From contig PBUX01000051.1 in NCBI GenBank assembly GCA_002728565.1, positions 6,203-12,324 on the forward strand: a DNA stretch of 6,122 nucleotides, written 5' to 3'. Under the pieces are notes generated by a model. The model was not told the origin of the DNA, ran no database searches, and worked only from the letters and a program-made list of their open reading frames with translations. Numbering within the stretch: the stretch's first letter is position 1; each line of letters starts with the position of its first letter. This document shows, one piece after another, positions 1 to 5,867 of the stretch. Position numbers and translations under genes: made by a program. Origin of the DNA: Methanobacteriota archaeon (lineage in GTDB: Archaea; Thermoplasmatota; Poseidoniia; Poseidoniales; Thalassarchaeaceae).

Positions 1-89
1 TCCAGCACCATGTCAACTACCTTTTGCAATACAGCAGACTTCCCAGATCGCGGAAGACCAGTGATTCCAATCTTAGGGTTAATTCCCAA
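1..89 (-). CDS. P-loop NTPase, THEP1-like (N-terminus only, cut by window edge)
   Basis: Read on the minus strand, the first 29 codons give a peptide beginning LGINPKIGITGLPRSGKS. This is a beta-strand running into a textbook Walker A motif, GLPRSGKS (GxxxxGKS), followed by an amphipathic helix (AVLQKVVDMVL). A Walker A placed within the first 20 residues after a KIGITG strand is typical of the archaeal nucleoside-triphosphatase THEP1/predicted nucleotide kinase family, which hydrolyses NTPs in the cytoplasm; other small P-loop kinases remain possible because no later motif is in the window. The start is inferred to be TTG (87-89). An in-frame TAA lies directly upstream, so no ATG can extend this frame. 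A purine-rich AAGGTAGG (98-105) sits 8 nt before the TTG. A nearby ATG at 94-96 is in another frame and stops after five codons. P-loop call is near certain; the exact family is probable. Confidence 0.72.
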   Translation of the reverse strand, partial: MGINPKIGITGLPRSGKSAVLQKVVDMVL

Positions 90-97
90 TTACCATA

Positions 98-147
98 CCT
101 ACCTTCGCGAGCGACAACGCGCTGCTTACGGAGACCACCGATATTAA
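98..147 (-). promoter_or_regulatory. Probable promoter and ribosome binding site for the P-loop NTPase gene
   Basis: The 126-bp gap between the methyltransferase stop and the NTPase start holds an AT-rich TTAATAT element (141-147), about 27 bp before a potential transcription start near 117. The Shine-Dalgarno-like AAGGTAGG (98-105) follows 8 nt before the TTG start. The arrangement suggests that the NTPase has its own archaeal TATA-type promoter and need not depend on read-through from the methyltransferase gene. No factor-B recognition element or hairpin terminator could be identified. The rest of the gap shows nothing else recognisable. Confidence 0.4.
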
Positions 148-215
148 TCCATTCTATTATTTGGTACTCTTCAACAGACCAATGATCGGAAATCACTCAA
201 ACCGCTACGGGCCAA

Positions 216-2174
216 TTACTCAATTTGTTCATTGGTCACGATTGGAGCAAACGGCAAAGTCTCAATCTCGTAGTTATTCACGTTGTTGTTTGCAGACCAA
301 GCAACTGACCATAGATTCAAATCTCGTGAATTCAGATATTTCACCAAAGAAGCAAGGCCAGCCTCTATTTCTCCGTATTCATCCACCAAGCGCTCTACGA
401 TTTGCTCAGGTAAATCCAGGAAGCTCAGGGAGTTGTCCAACGCACAACCAGCTGGGATCACAAACCAAGCCAGCCTCCTTTTCATGTTGGGACCAGTCAT
501 GGCTTTGCATGCTATCCTTGGACTTCGCGAGAAGCGACTATCTCCAATAAATCCGGCATTCTTCATGCCCGAGGCAGAAGAAGCACTCTGTCTGAAAAAT
601 GGATGGATAAGTGAAACAGCACCGTCTACAAACTTCACATGAGCCGCCCTAACTAGTGGGTTATCACTACAATCATCCCTCCAATCAGAAATTTTCTCGC
701 CCTGAGTCTTTTGATCGACCTCACCGGTTCTGACTCTAATTGACCTACCACCCGGATCAATCCAAGCACCGGCTTCAATCAACCTTGGTTTGTCAGCGAG
801 CGATCCGATTGCCCTCATTGTTTCATTTCTTAGTCGATTGTCTCGTGGCATTTTGGGAACCGCCCATGAAGTATCTGTCCAGATGGACCATGGCCCCCTT
901 TCCAACTCAATAAACGGGGACTCCTTCCCGACCCCCCGCTTTTCAACAAGATCGCTATTTCTCAATGGGCCGAAGCTGGTCAGTACTTCTGTCTCTCCGC
1001 CGACTACAACACCCAAAACTGAGACACCCTGGGCCCCGCCAAATAGGAAGTCACTTCCTTCTGGGAAAGACCAAACACTATCCCATTCATTGCATGTTAC
1101 CAGCAGCTTCCTTATCGGCGCGCTGCTCTTCTCCCGAAGAACCGATTCAGGCACAATCAGCCTAACTCTACCACCTGGTTCTGTGAGCTGCAATGACCTT
1201 TCTATGAAAAGCCTGTACAGGTTTACATTACCCCTAATTGCAGAGAATCTAATTTCCCCATCCGGGGACCTGAATTCCCGCAGCTCCCTAGAAAGCTCCT
1301 TCCTCAATTTACTTCCATCTGGATTGCCTCTGAAACGATCTTTGATACGAAGCCACGGGGGTTTTGAAACCATCAGCATCGGCTTGCTTACCCACGGCCA
1401 CTCTCCCCTAAGTACGTCAAAGCACCTAACATTGCTATCCAAAATCGTGACAGCCTCGGACCTGCCTATTGTGCTCTTGTCCCCATCTCCGATGAGGTCA
1501 ACGATTCCGAGCCTACCGAGAACCACCAGAATCCTCCTTCTCGCAGTCTCTACAGCTATGTCAGACGAGTCAGCAAGTTGCAGCCCTTCCAGTAACCTCA
1601 GGCAGTCTTGCTTTCTTTCGGACTCTTCCAGATTAGCAAGCCTTTCATTATGTATCCTAAGCATCCTCTCCACGAAGAGGCCGGCTCCAACACATGGATC
1701 CGAGAAGGGCAGGGGAATTCCAGTTTTCGTTGAGCTCTCATCCTGGGGGTCATCTGCCTCCAAGGCCCCATCTGTAGTGATTCCGTCGTTAAGCTGCCTA
1801 GCAAACGTCCTGAAACTCGGCGGTAGTGCCATCAGCGAAATCGTTGCTGGAGGCTCCTTGGCCAAACTTCTTCCTTGTCCAAGTTCATCGTAAAGGATCG
1901 CATCAGCAAAGCCCGGAGGAGTCGCATATATCCCTCTCGGTGACCGGCCATCGCTCTCTGCCTCGTGCCTGGCTAGTAGGTTGTCTAGAACGGAACCAGG
2001 GTTGCTTAGCAAACCGGCTGGCAATGTCGGCCAAAAGTTTGGCAGTGTGGCCGCTATAGGCTGCCCTTGCACGGTCGCCAACTCCCAAGAATCGAGCCAA
2101 GTTTCTATTTGACGTGCTCTATCAGGGCACTCCTGATCAAGCCTCGCGTACCAACCTGAAGTCTCAATGGCCAT
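216..2174 (-). CDS. N6-adenine DNA methyltransferase, type IIG/Eco57I-like, with altered catalytic motif
   Basis: This 652-aa protein has the architecture of class-gamma N6-adenine methyltransferases found in type IIG restriction-modification enzymes and related defence systems. Residues 81-87 (GIYATPP) match the motif X region (usually YYTPP). Residues 159-167 (DPCVGAGLF) match AdoMet motif I (DPxxGxGxF). Residues 315-346 (GNVNLYRLFIERSLQL, then PGGRVRLIVPESVL) match the conserved helix and strand after the catalytic loop. Around 553-587, RRLAWFVIPAG and ALDNSLSFL resemble the target-recognition part of Eco57I-class enzymes, and residues 628-641 (ANNNVNNYEIETLP) match the family's C-terminal signature, so the gene looks full length. 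The catalytic motif IV, normally (N/D/S)PP(Y/F/W), reads SKPPW at 270-274, with Lys271 in the Asn position. About 45 extra, partly acidic residues lie between motifs X and I. No N-terminal nuclease or helicase domain is visible, so it is either a solitary methylase or one subunit of a larger system. It follows the 201-aa gene after 61 bp. The ATG at 2174 is preceded by GGGTGGGA, a weak Shine-Dalgarno match. Confidence 0.88.
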   Translation of the reverse strand: MAIETSGWYARLDQECPDRARQIETWLDSWELATVQGQPIAATLPNFWPTLPAGLLSNPGSVLDNLLARHEAESDGRSPRGIYATPPGFADAILYDELGQGRSLAKEPPATISLMALPPSFRTFARQLNDGITTDGALEADDPQDESSTKTGIPLPFSDPCVGAGLFVERMLRIHNERLANLEESERKQDCLRLLEGLQLADSSDIAVETARRRILVVLGRLGIVDLIGDGDKSTIGRSEAVTILDSNVRCFDVLRGEWPWVSKPMLMVSKPPWLRIKDRFRGNPDGSKLRKELSRELREFRSPDGEIRFSAIRGNVNLYRLFIERSLQLTEPGGRVRLIVPESVLREKSSAPIRKLLVTCNEWDSVWSFPEGSDFLFGGAQGVSVLGVVVGGETEVLTSFGPLRNSDLVEKRGVGKESPFIELERGPWSIWTDTSWAVPKMPRDNRLRNETMRAIGSLADKPRLIEAGAWIDPGGRSIRVRTGEVDQKTQGEKISDWRDDCSDNPLVRAAHVKFVDGAVSLIHPFFRQSASSASGMKNAGFIGDSRFSRSPRIACKAMTGPNMKRRLAWFVIPAGCALDNSLSFLDLPEQIVERLVDEYGEIEAGLASLVKYLNSRDLNLWSVAWSANNNVNNYEIETLPFAPIVTNEQIE

Positions 2175-2195
2175 GTGACATTGGGTCCCACCCGC

Positions 2196-2204
2196 TATTA
2201 TTCT
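2196..2204 (-). promoter_or_regulatory. Possible internal TATA box before the methyltransferase gene
   Basis: AGAATAATA on the minus strand is centred about 26 bp before the methyltransferase ATG. This is the spacing expected of an archaeal TATA box driving a leaderless or nearly leaderless transcript. The 61-bp gap between the 201-aa gene and the methyltransferase is long for a tightly coupled operon, so a second start site is plausible. The element is short and AT-rich, and could be chance. Confidence 0.25.
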
Positions 2205-2235
2205 TTGAATGTTGCATCAAGGGGTGCGTTGGCTT

Positions 2236-2841
2236 TCAACCATCAACCCTAAAAACATCCTGATCAATCTCGATAATCATGCTCCTCTGTAGGAGCCACG
2301 AAATCCCCTCATCAACCTCATCCGATCTTATTCCCAGATCCCCAAGAGATAGTAAGATATCCTCGAATCTGACTCCACGACCATTCCCATCCCCCTCCTC
2401 AATTGCATTCATAATGTGCTCAGCGACAATCGTGAGAAGCGGGTCATCCTCGGTTCCGAGGGCACCTAGATCCACCAATGGCTGCTCATCAACAACCTCG
2501 ACACTGCGCTCCTCTTCTCGGGAAGAGCCGTAAATATCGAACAAATTCCTCTGGTGCGGATCATCCCTTGAGCTCCCTCTAGCAGACTCCCTCTTTCTCT
2601 TGAGGCTCTTTGCCAGAGCCTCAATCCTATGCATCCTTTGCTCAAGGCGCATCTTCTCATTGCCGAGGTGCTTCTCGATCAAAGCCAACTCGTCTCTTGC
2701 CCTACCGTCTAGCCAATCAGACAGGCTCCATGTTGGGTCCATCCTCAGCATGGTTTCCCAGAGCTCAGCAACTGATTCAGGAAGCGTCTTCACATCTATC
2801 CTCGGCTTCTCGCTTCCGTCACTGGGGTTTCGCGCCGCCAT
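2236..2841 (-). CDS. Unrecognised 201-aa protein: charged helical N-terminus, winged-helix-like C-terminus
   Basis: I do not recognise this protein. Residues 20-88 are predicted largely helical and heavily charged, with a probable coiled-coil or long helix at 46-86 (runs such as ELALIEKHLGNEKMRLEQRM, then a basic KSLKRKRE patch). Residues 88-130 are polar and acidic and look like a linker. Residues 133-201 resemble a small winged-helix or helix-turn-helix fold: helix (LLTIVAEHIMNAIEEG), a second helical unit (FEDILLSLGDLGI), a recognition-like helix (SDEVDEGISWLLQR) and a final beta pair (MIIEIDQDVFRVDG). There is no signal peptide, membrane segment, zinc motif or nuclease motif. It lies directly upstream of and co-directional with the DNA methyltransferase, so a DNA-binding, specificity or regulatory partner is a reasonable inference but not shown. 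The ATG at 2839-2841 begins MAARNPSDG; no good Shine-Dalgarno precedes it, which fits leaderless transcription. Confidence 0.72.
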   Translation of the reverse strand: MAARNPSDGSEKPRIDVKTLPESVAELWETMLRMDPTWSLSDWLDGRARDELALIEKHLGNEKMRLEQRMHRIEALAKSLKRKRESARGSSRDDPHQRNLFDIYGSSREEERSVEVVDEQPLVDLGALGTEDDPLLTIVAEHIMNAIEEGDGNGRGVRFEDILLSLGDLGIRSDEVDEGISWLLQRSMIIEIDQDVFRVDG

Positions 2842-2938
2842 CCTTGGTATGTGCCGTGTGACCGTCTATGAATTATCGCATTCACAATGGAACCACAGGA
2901 AGGGTTGGGTTGATGAATGAAAAGGATGTGCCGAAGCC
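2842..2938. promoter_or_regulatory. Divergent intergenic region between the 201-aa gene and the dehydrogenase gene
   Basis: These 97 bp separate two divergent genes and must hold both promoters. An AT-rich element at 2869-2877 (ATGAATTAT on plus, ATAATTCAT on minus) is centred 32 bp before the minus-strand ATG, near the distance expected for leaderless archaeal transcription. On the plus strand the same element would place a start near 2900, giving a leader of about 39 nt. That leader contains AAGGA (2922-2926), 12 nt before the dehydrogenase ATG. Whether one element serves both directions or each gene has its own cannot be decided from sequence. Confidence 0.4.
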
Positions 2939-4132
2939 ATGTCACAAAGGTATCGGCTCACAATCCTACCTGGTGATGGAACAGGACCAGAGGTCGTTGA
3001 AGAGGCGAAGAGAGTGGTTTCCGTCTTCAATGAGCTTGGACCAATCACACTTGATACCACAGAGATTCCCTGTGGAGGGAAATTCTACCAAGACACTGGC
3101 GAGGAGTGGCCAACTGGGTCCTTTGAACACTGCAGGGACAACTCCGACGCGATTTTAGTTGGTGCTGTGGGCTGGCCCGGGGCACGACTACCCAATGGGG
3201 ACGTCGCGGGAGGGCAAGCTCTGCTGGGCCTAAGGTCCGGTTTGGATCTTTTTGCTAACATCAGACCAGTAAAATTGTACCCAGGTGTTAAACACAAGGT
3301 GAATGGCTCATTCAAGAGCGTCTGGGACTCCGATTCCGTAGATATGGTTCTAATCAGAGAGAACACTGAGGGCCTGTATCATTCCCTACTAAGGAGGTCC
3401 TCAAGAGCCGCCCAAGGAGGGGAGAAGGACGAACCCATAGTCATAGAAAAATTCCCCGGACTTGACGGTGAAATCGCCTGGGACCTTCGCCCAATTTCGA
3501 GAAACGGCAGCGAAAGGGTCGTTAGGTTCGCCTTTGAATTAGCCTCTAGAAGGAAGCAGCAACTGAATAGGAGCCAGAAGGTTACTTGTGTTGACAAAAG
3601 CAACGTCACACGTGGTTGCCGACTCTTCAGGCAGGTATTCAGGGAGGTTGCCTCGGAATTCTCCGGTATAGAAACCGATGAAGCCTTCATCGATGCATTC
3701 ACTATGTGGCTAGCCAGAAGTCCCGAGGATATCGATGTAGTAGTACTCCCAAACATGTTCGGAGATATCGCCACCGATCTGGCCTCGGTGCTTCAGGGAG
3801 GCATGGGGATGGCTGCCAGTGCCAACATTGGGGAGAGCCACATGCTCTTCGAACCGGTCCATGGGTCTTCACCTAAGCACTCAGGTCAAAATAAGGTCAA
3901 TCCAATCGCGGCAATATCCTCAACACAGCTCTTGTTTGAGTATCTGGGATTACGCAATCAAGACGATTCAGCCACCATGTGCGCCGAAATCCTAGAGAAA
4001 GCAATCTGCGAGCATCTCGTAGAAGGCGGTCCAATTACGTACGATATCGGGGGCTCTGCGAGCACAAGCGACGTTGGCAAGGGCATCGCAGAAAGATGCG
4101 CGAGGATTCTACGTGAAACAAGTGGAATCTAG
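2939..4132 (+). CDS. Isocitrate/isopropylmalate dehydrogenase family protein, probably NADP-dependent
   Basis: This 397-aa beta-decarboxylating dehydrogenase would oxidise and decarboxylate a 2-hydroxy dicarboxylic acid in the cytoplasm. The nucleotide-binding start is clear (LTILPGDGTGPEVV, residues 7-20). By comparison with isopropylmalate dehydrogenase, the expected residues are present: arginines at R99, R109 and R140, catalytic Tyr147 (RENTEGLY), catalytic Lys220 (VDKSN), and metal-binding aspartates D252, D276 and D280 (NMFGDIATDL). The cofactor loop reads HGSSPKHSGQNKVNP (308-322). Lys313 stands where NAD-dependent isopropylmalate dehydrogenases have Asp, and GQNKVNP closely matches the GQDKVNP of NADP-type isocitrate dehydrogenase. 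The substrate loop (GGQALLGLR, 91-99) lacks both the Glu typical of LeuB and the Ser/Asn pair of isocitrate dehydrogenase. About 27 extra residues lie between Tyr147 and Lys220, including a basic SLLRRSSR stretch. The true substrate (isopropylmalate, isocitrate, homoisocitrate or tartrate-like) is open, so no gene symbol is given. It stands alone on the plus strand, and its stop overlaps the neighbouring stop. Confidence 0.9.
   Translation: MSQRYRLTILPGDGTGPEVVEEAKRVVSVFNELGPITLDTTEIPCGGKFYQDTGEEWPTGSFEHCRDNSDAILVGAVGWPGARLPNGDVAGGQALLGLRSGLDLFANIRPVKLYPGVKHKVNGSFKSVWDSDSVDMVLIRENTEGLYHSLLRRSSRAAQGGEKDEPIVIEKFPGLDGEIAWDLRPISRNGSERVVRFAFELASRRKQQLNRSQKVTCVDKSNVTRGCRLFRQVFREVASEFSGIETDEAFIDAFTMWLARSPEDIDVVVLPNMFGDIATDLASVLQGGMGMAASANIGESHMLFEPVHGSSPKHSGQNKVNPIAAISSTQLLFEYLGLRNQDDSATMCAEILEKAICEHLVEGGPITYDIGGSASTSDVGKGIAERCARILRETSGI
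4129..4132. other. Shared CTAG holding the stop codons of two convergent genes
   Basis: The dehydrogenase ends with TAG at 4130-4132 on the plus strand. The phosphopantothenate synthetase ends with TAG at 4131-4129 on the minus strand. Both sit in the self-complementary CTAG, itself inside the palindrome TCTAGA (4128-4133). There is no intergenic space, so neither gene can terminate transcription between the two coding regions; the 3' ends of the mRNAs must overlap antisense to each other. Confidence 0.93.
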
Positions 4133-4923
4133 ACTCTTGACATAGCCGAGCCCATGATCTCTAGGGCCTCCCTTAGAGCTGCCTCATTGTCCCAATCATG
4201 TACATCTTCGTCAATTAATAACGCATCAGAAACTAGTTTTTTCGAAGCTCGAAGAACCTCATCGACAATGGTCACAGTCGCAGCTCTCGCTGTTCTTGAT
4301 AGTGGATTCAAATCTATTGCAATCACTTTCTTGCCCAAGGACACCAAAGCCTCGCACCTGTCACCGTCTTCCAAAGGGACTAGGATAACATCAGAGCTCT
4401 CAATACCATTTGAACTGCATATCGAGCGAGGACCCTCCAAACCCTCAATGCGACCGTCCTCTTCATCCCCAAGGATTTCTACGGAACTCACTGAAGAAAA
4501 CCAGTCTTCATTGAAACCCTCCGGGGCCTCTTCGCTCAGAACCTCGCTCTTCAAATCTTCAAGCACCCCAATCAATCCCGAGACCCTCTCCGAAGTTCTG
4601 TAGTATAGGTTCACCTCGATCGGGCACCCAACTACGGCCGCCAACCTAATCAGCTCCTTTCCAGCTAGCACTACGGTGTTCCCATTTACCGAAATAACCG
4701 GGCTTTTTGCTGAAACCAGCATCTTCGACGCATGTTTTATCGCTCTGGATGCCGAATCAGAGGTCATCTCTCCCAGCAGGTAGTCGAAAGCCTCACCTCG
4801 CCCATGGGCGATCATTGCAGAGTCCGCAAGAAGACCGGCATCTGAGGCCTCGACCAGTTTCTTTCTGGCAAGCAGGGAAGCCCTCCTTGGGTGACTCTCC
4901 GGTATCTCGCCCAATTCAAGCAT
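4129..4923 (-). CDS. 4-phosphopantoate--beta-alanine ligase (archaeal phosphopantothenate synthetase)
   Basis: This 264-aa protein is a full-length member of the archaeal phosphopantothenate synthetase family (formerly DUF137, EC 6.3.2.36). It joins 4-phosphopantoate to beta-alanine with ATP to give 4-phosphopantothenate, the archaeal route into coenzyme A that replaces bacterial PanC and PanK. Family blocks are easy to see: IPESHPRRASLLARKKLVE (7-25), MIAHGRGEAFDYLLGE (37-52), PVISVNGNTVVLAG (75-88), IEVNLYYRTSERV (102-114), DVILVPLEDGDRCEAL (178-193) and VIAIDLNPLSRTARAATVTIVDEV (200-223). Residues 120-165 between the two conserved halves are acidic and variable. It is the downstream gene of an operon with nadC, overlapping it by 8 bp (start at 4923, nadC stop at 4916), so translation is probably coupled; GTAGGGG lies immediately before the ATG, too close for an ideal ribosome binding site. 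The family is essentially archaea-specific and is the best taxonomic marker here. Confidence 0.95.
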   Translation of the reverse strand: MLELGEIPESHPRRASLLARKKLVEASDAGLLADSAMIAHGRGEAFDYLLGEMTSDSASRAIKHASKMLVSAKSPVISVNGNTVVLAGKELIRLAAVVGCPIEVNLYYRTSERVSGLIGVLEDLKSEVLSEEAPEGFNEDWFSSVSSVEILGDEEDGRIEGLEGPRSICSSNGIESSDVILVPLEDGDRCEALVSLGKKVIAIDLNPLSRTARAATVTIVDEVLRASKKLVSDALLIDEDVHDWDNEAALREALEIMGSAMSRV

Positions 4924-5857
4924 CCCCTACAATCATCGACAAATCCAAGGGGGGCACGCCTCTATTCAGGGAACTGGACGAGATAAGGTCAATTCCTTGA
5001 GTATCACGCCATTTCTCAACGTCTCCAAGCGATATCCCACCAGATGCTTCCAGAATGCACCACTGCCTAAGGCCGGACTCAGTCAATCCTTTGTCCGCTT
5101 CTTCACAAGCATCGGGCCCCATATTATCGAGCATTAGTACCAGCTTCTCGTCCCTCTCCCTCTTGTATTGAATCTCAGCCCATGCCGATGCCGCGGAAAT
5201 TGCATGAGAACTAGATGAGACCTCTATGGTGGTGAAAGACGAATACCTGTCCATATTAATGCTTCCAATCGCATTAGCAATGCTATCCTCCATTGATTTT
5301 CCGGAAACGAGAGCTATGTCGTTTTCTTTGATCATAAGCGCATCAGACCTGCTTAATCTGTGCGTTAAACCACCTCCGATATGAACCGCCCATTTATCCA
5401 ATAGCCCCCAATCAGTCTTTCTTGTGCAGGCAACACTCATGCCTCCAGCAAGTTGTACCCACCTAGCTACATTGGTTGAAATTCCCGACATCCTGCCTAG
5501 GACGTTCAGCAGAATCCTCTCACAACCTAGAATCTCCCCAGCAGGCCCCTCTATGCTCAGTACAAGGTCACCAGAATCCACCTGATCTCCTTCTGAGACC
5601 TTCCAATCCAGAATGGAGTTAGTGCACTGCATAGACACCAAACGGTCAATTACAATGCATCCGGCAATTCTGCCTCTCTCCTTTGCTCTGACTTTCCCAA
5701 TCACCTTCTCGGTACCACCGATGTCGCTTTCGTCGTCCGAGACCAACGCCCGTAGCCACCTAGCTATCGATTCCTCGAACAAGTCGGTCGGTCCTCCTTC
5801 ACGGCCGCCCTGCCAAAGAAGATCCGAGCGATCGTGCGGAAGCCTTCCCATAGTCAT
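4916..5857 (-). CDS. nadC: Nicotinate-nucleotide pyrophosphorylase (carboxylating), quinolinate phosphoribosyltransferase, divergent
   Basis: This 313-aa protein matches the NadC family, which converts quinolinate and PRPP to nicotinate mononucleotide, CO2 and pyrophosphate in de novo NAD synthesis. The N-terminal sandwich domain spans about 25-125 and ends in ERILLNVLGRMSGIST (113-128). The barrel domain carries TRKT (145-148), GGGLTHRL (161-168), MIKEND (175-180), IEV (211-213), MLDNMGPD (242-249), EASGGI (270-275) and GIDLIS (288-293). These correspond to the known Arg/Lys, His-Arg, Lys, Glu and Asp active-site positions. Several motifs depart from the usual: KEND for KDNH, IEVSS for IEVEV, ISSSS for ISxG, and TRKTDWGLLDKWAV is two residues shorter than the common TRKTTPG form. 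The first 25 residues have no obvious family counterpart; the ATG at 5857 is supported by AAGGA 10 nt upstream, with a second Met two codons later. Quinolinate use is the best guess; a related phosphoribosyltransferase activity cannot be excluded. Confidence 0.87.
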   Translation of the reverse strand: MTMGRLPHDRSDLLWQGGREGGPTDLFEESIARWLRALVSDDESDIGGTEKVIGKVRAKERGRIAGCIVIDRLVSMQCTNSILDWKVSEGDQVDSGDLVLSIEGPAGEILGCERILLNVLGRMSGISTNVARWVQLAGGMSVACTRKTDWGLLDKWAVHIGGGLTHRLSRSDALMIKENDIALVSGKSMEDSIANAIGSINMDRYSSFTTIEVSSSSHAISAASAWAEIQYKRERDEKLVLMLDNMGPDACEEADKGLTESGLRQWCILEASGGISLGDVEKWRDTQGIDLISSSSLNRGVPPLDLSMIVGDA

Positions 5858-5867
5858 AGGGACCGAT

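Noticed and set aside
161..642. Two plus-strand open frames near the left edge
   Set aside because: Both overlap the conserved C-terminus of the methyltransferase antisense and have no domain or convincing start signal.
1373..1397. VSKP occurring twice close together in the methyltransferase (262-265 and 269-272), considered as a local duplication that created the altered motif
   Set aside because: The two copies use different codons at every position, so a recent duplication is not supported.
790..1893. A long open frame (367 codons) on the plus strand opposite the methyltransferase
   Set aside because: Ser/Leu/Pro-rich with no recognisable domain, and entirely antisense to a gene with clear family motifs throughout; it reflects codon composition of the opposite strand.
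2175..2235. The 61-bp gap before the methyltransferase, considered for an attachment site or small RNA
   Set aside because: No repeat, hairpin or tRNA-like sequence was seen; only a possible TATA element.
3085..3774. Minus-strand open frames inside the dehydrogenase gene
   Set aside because: Fully antisense to conserved dehydrogenase motifs; low-complexity translations without family features.
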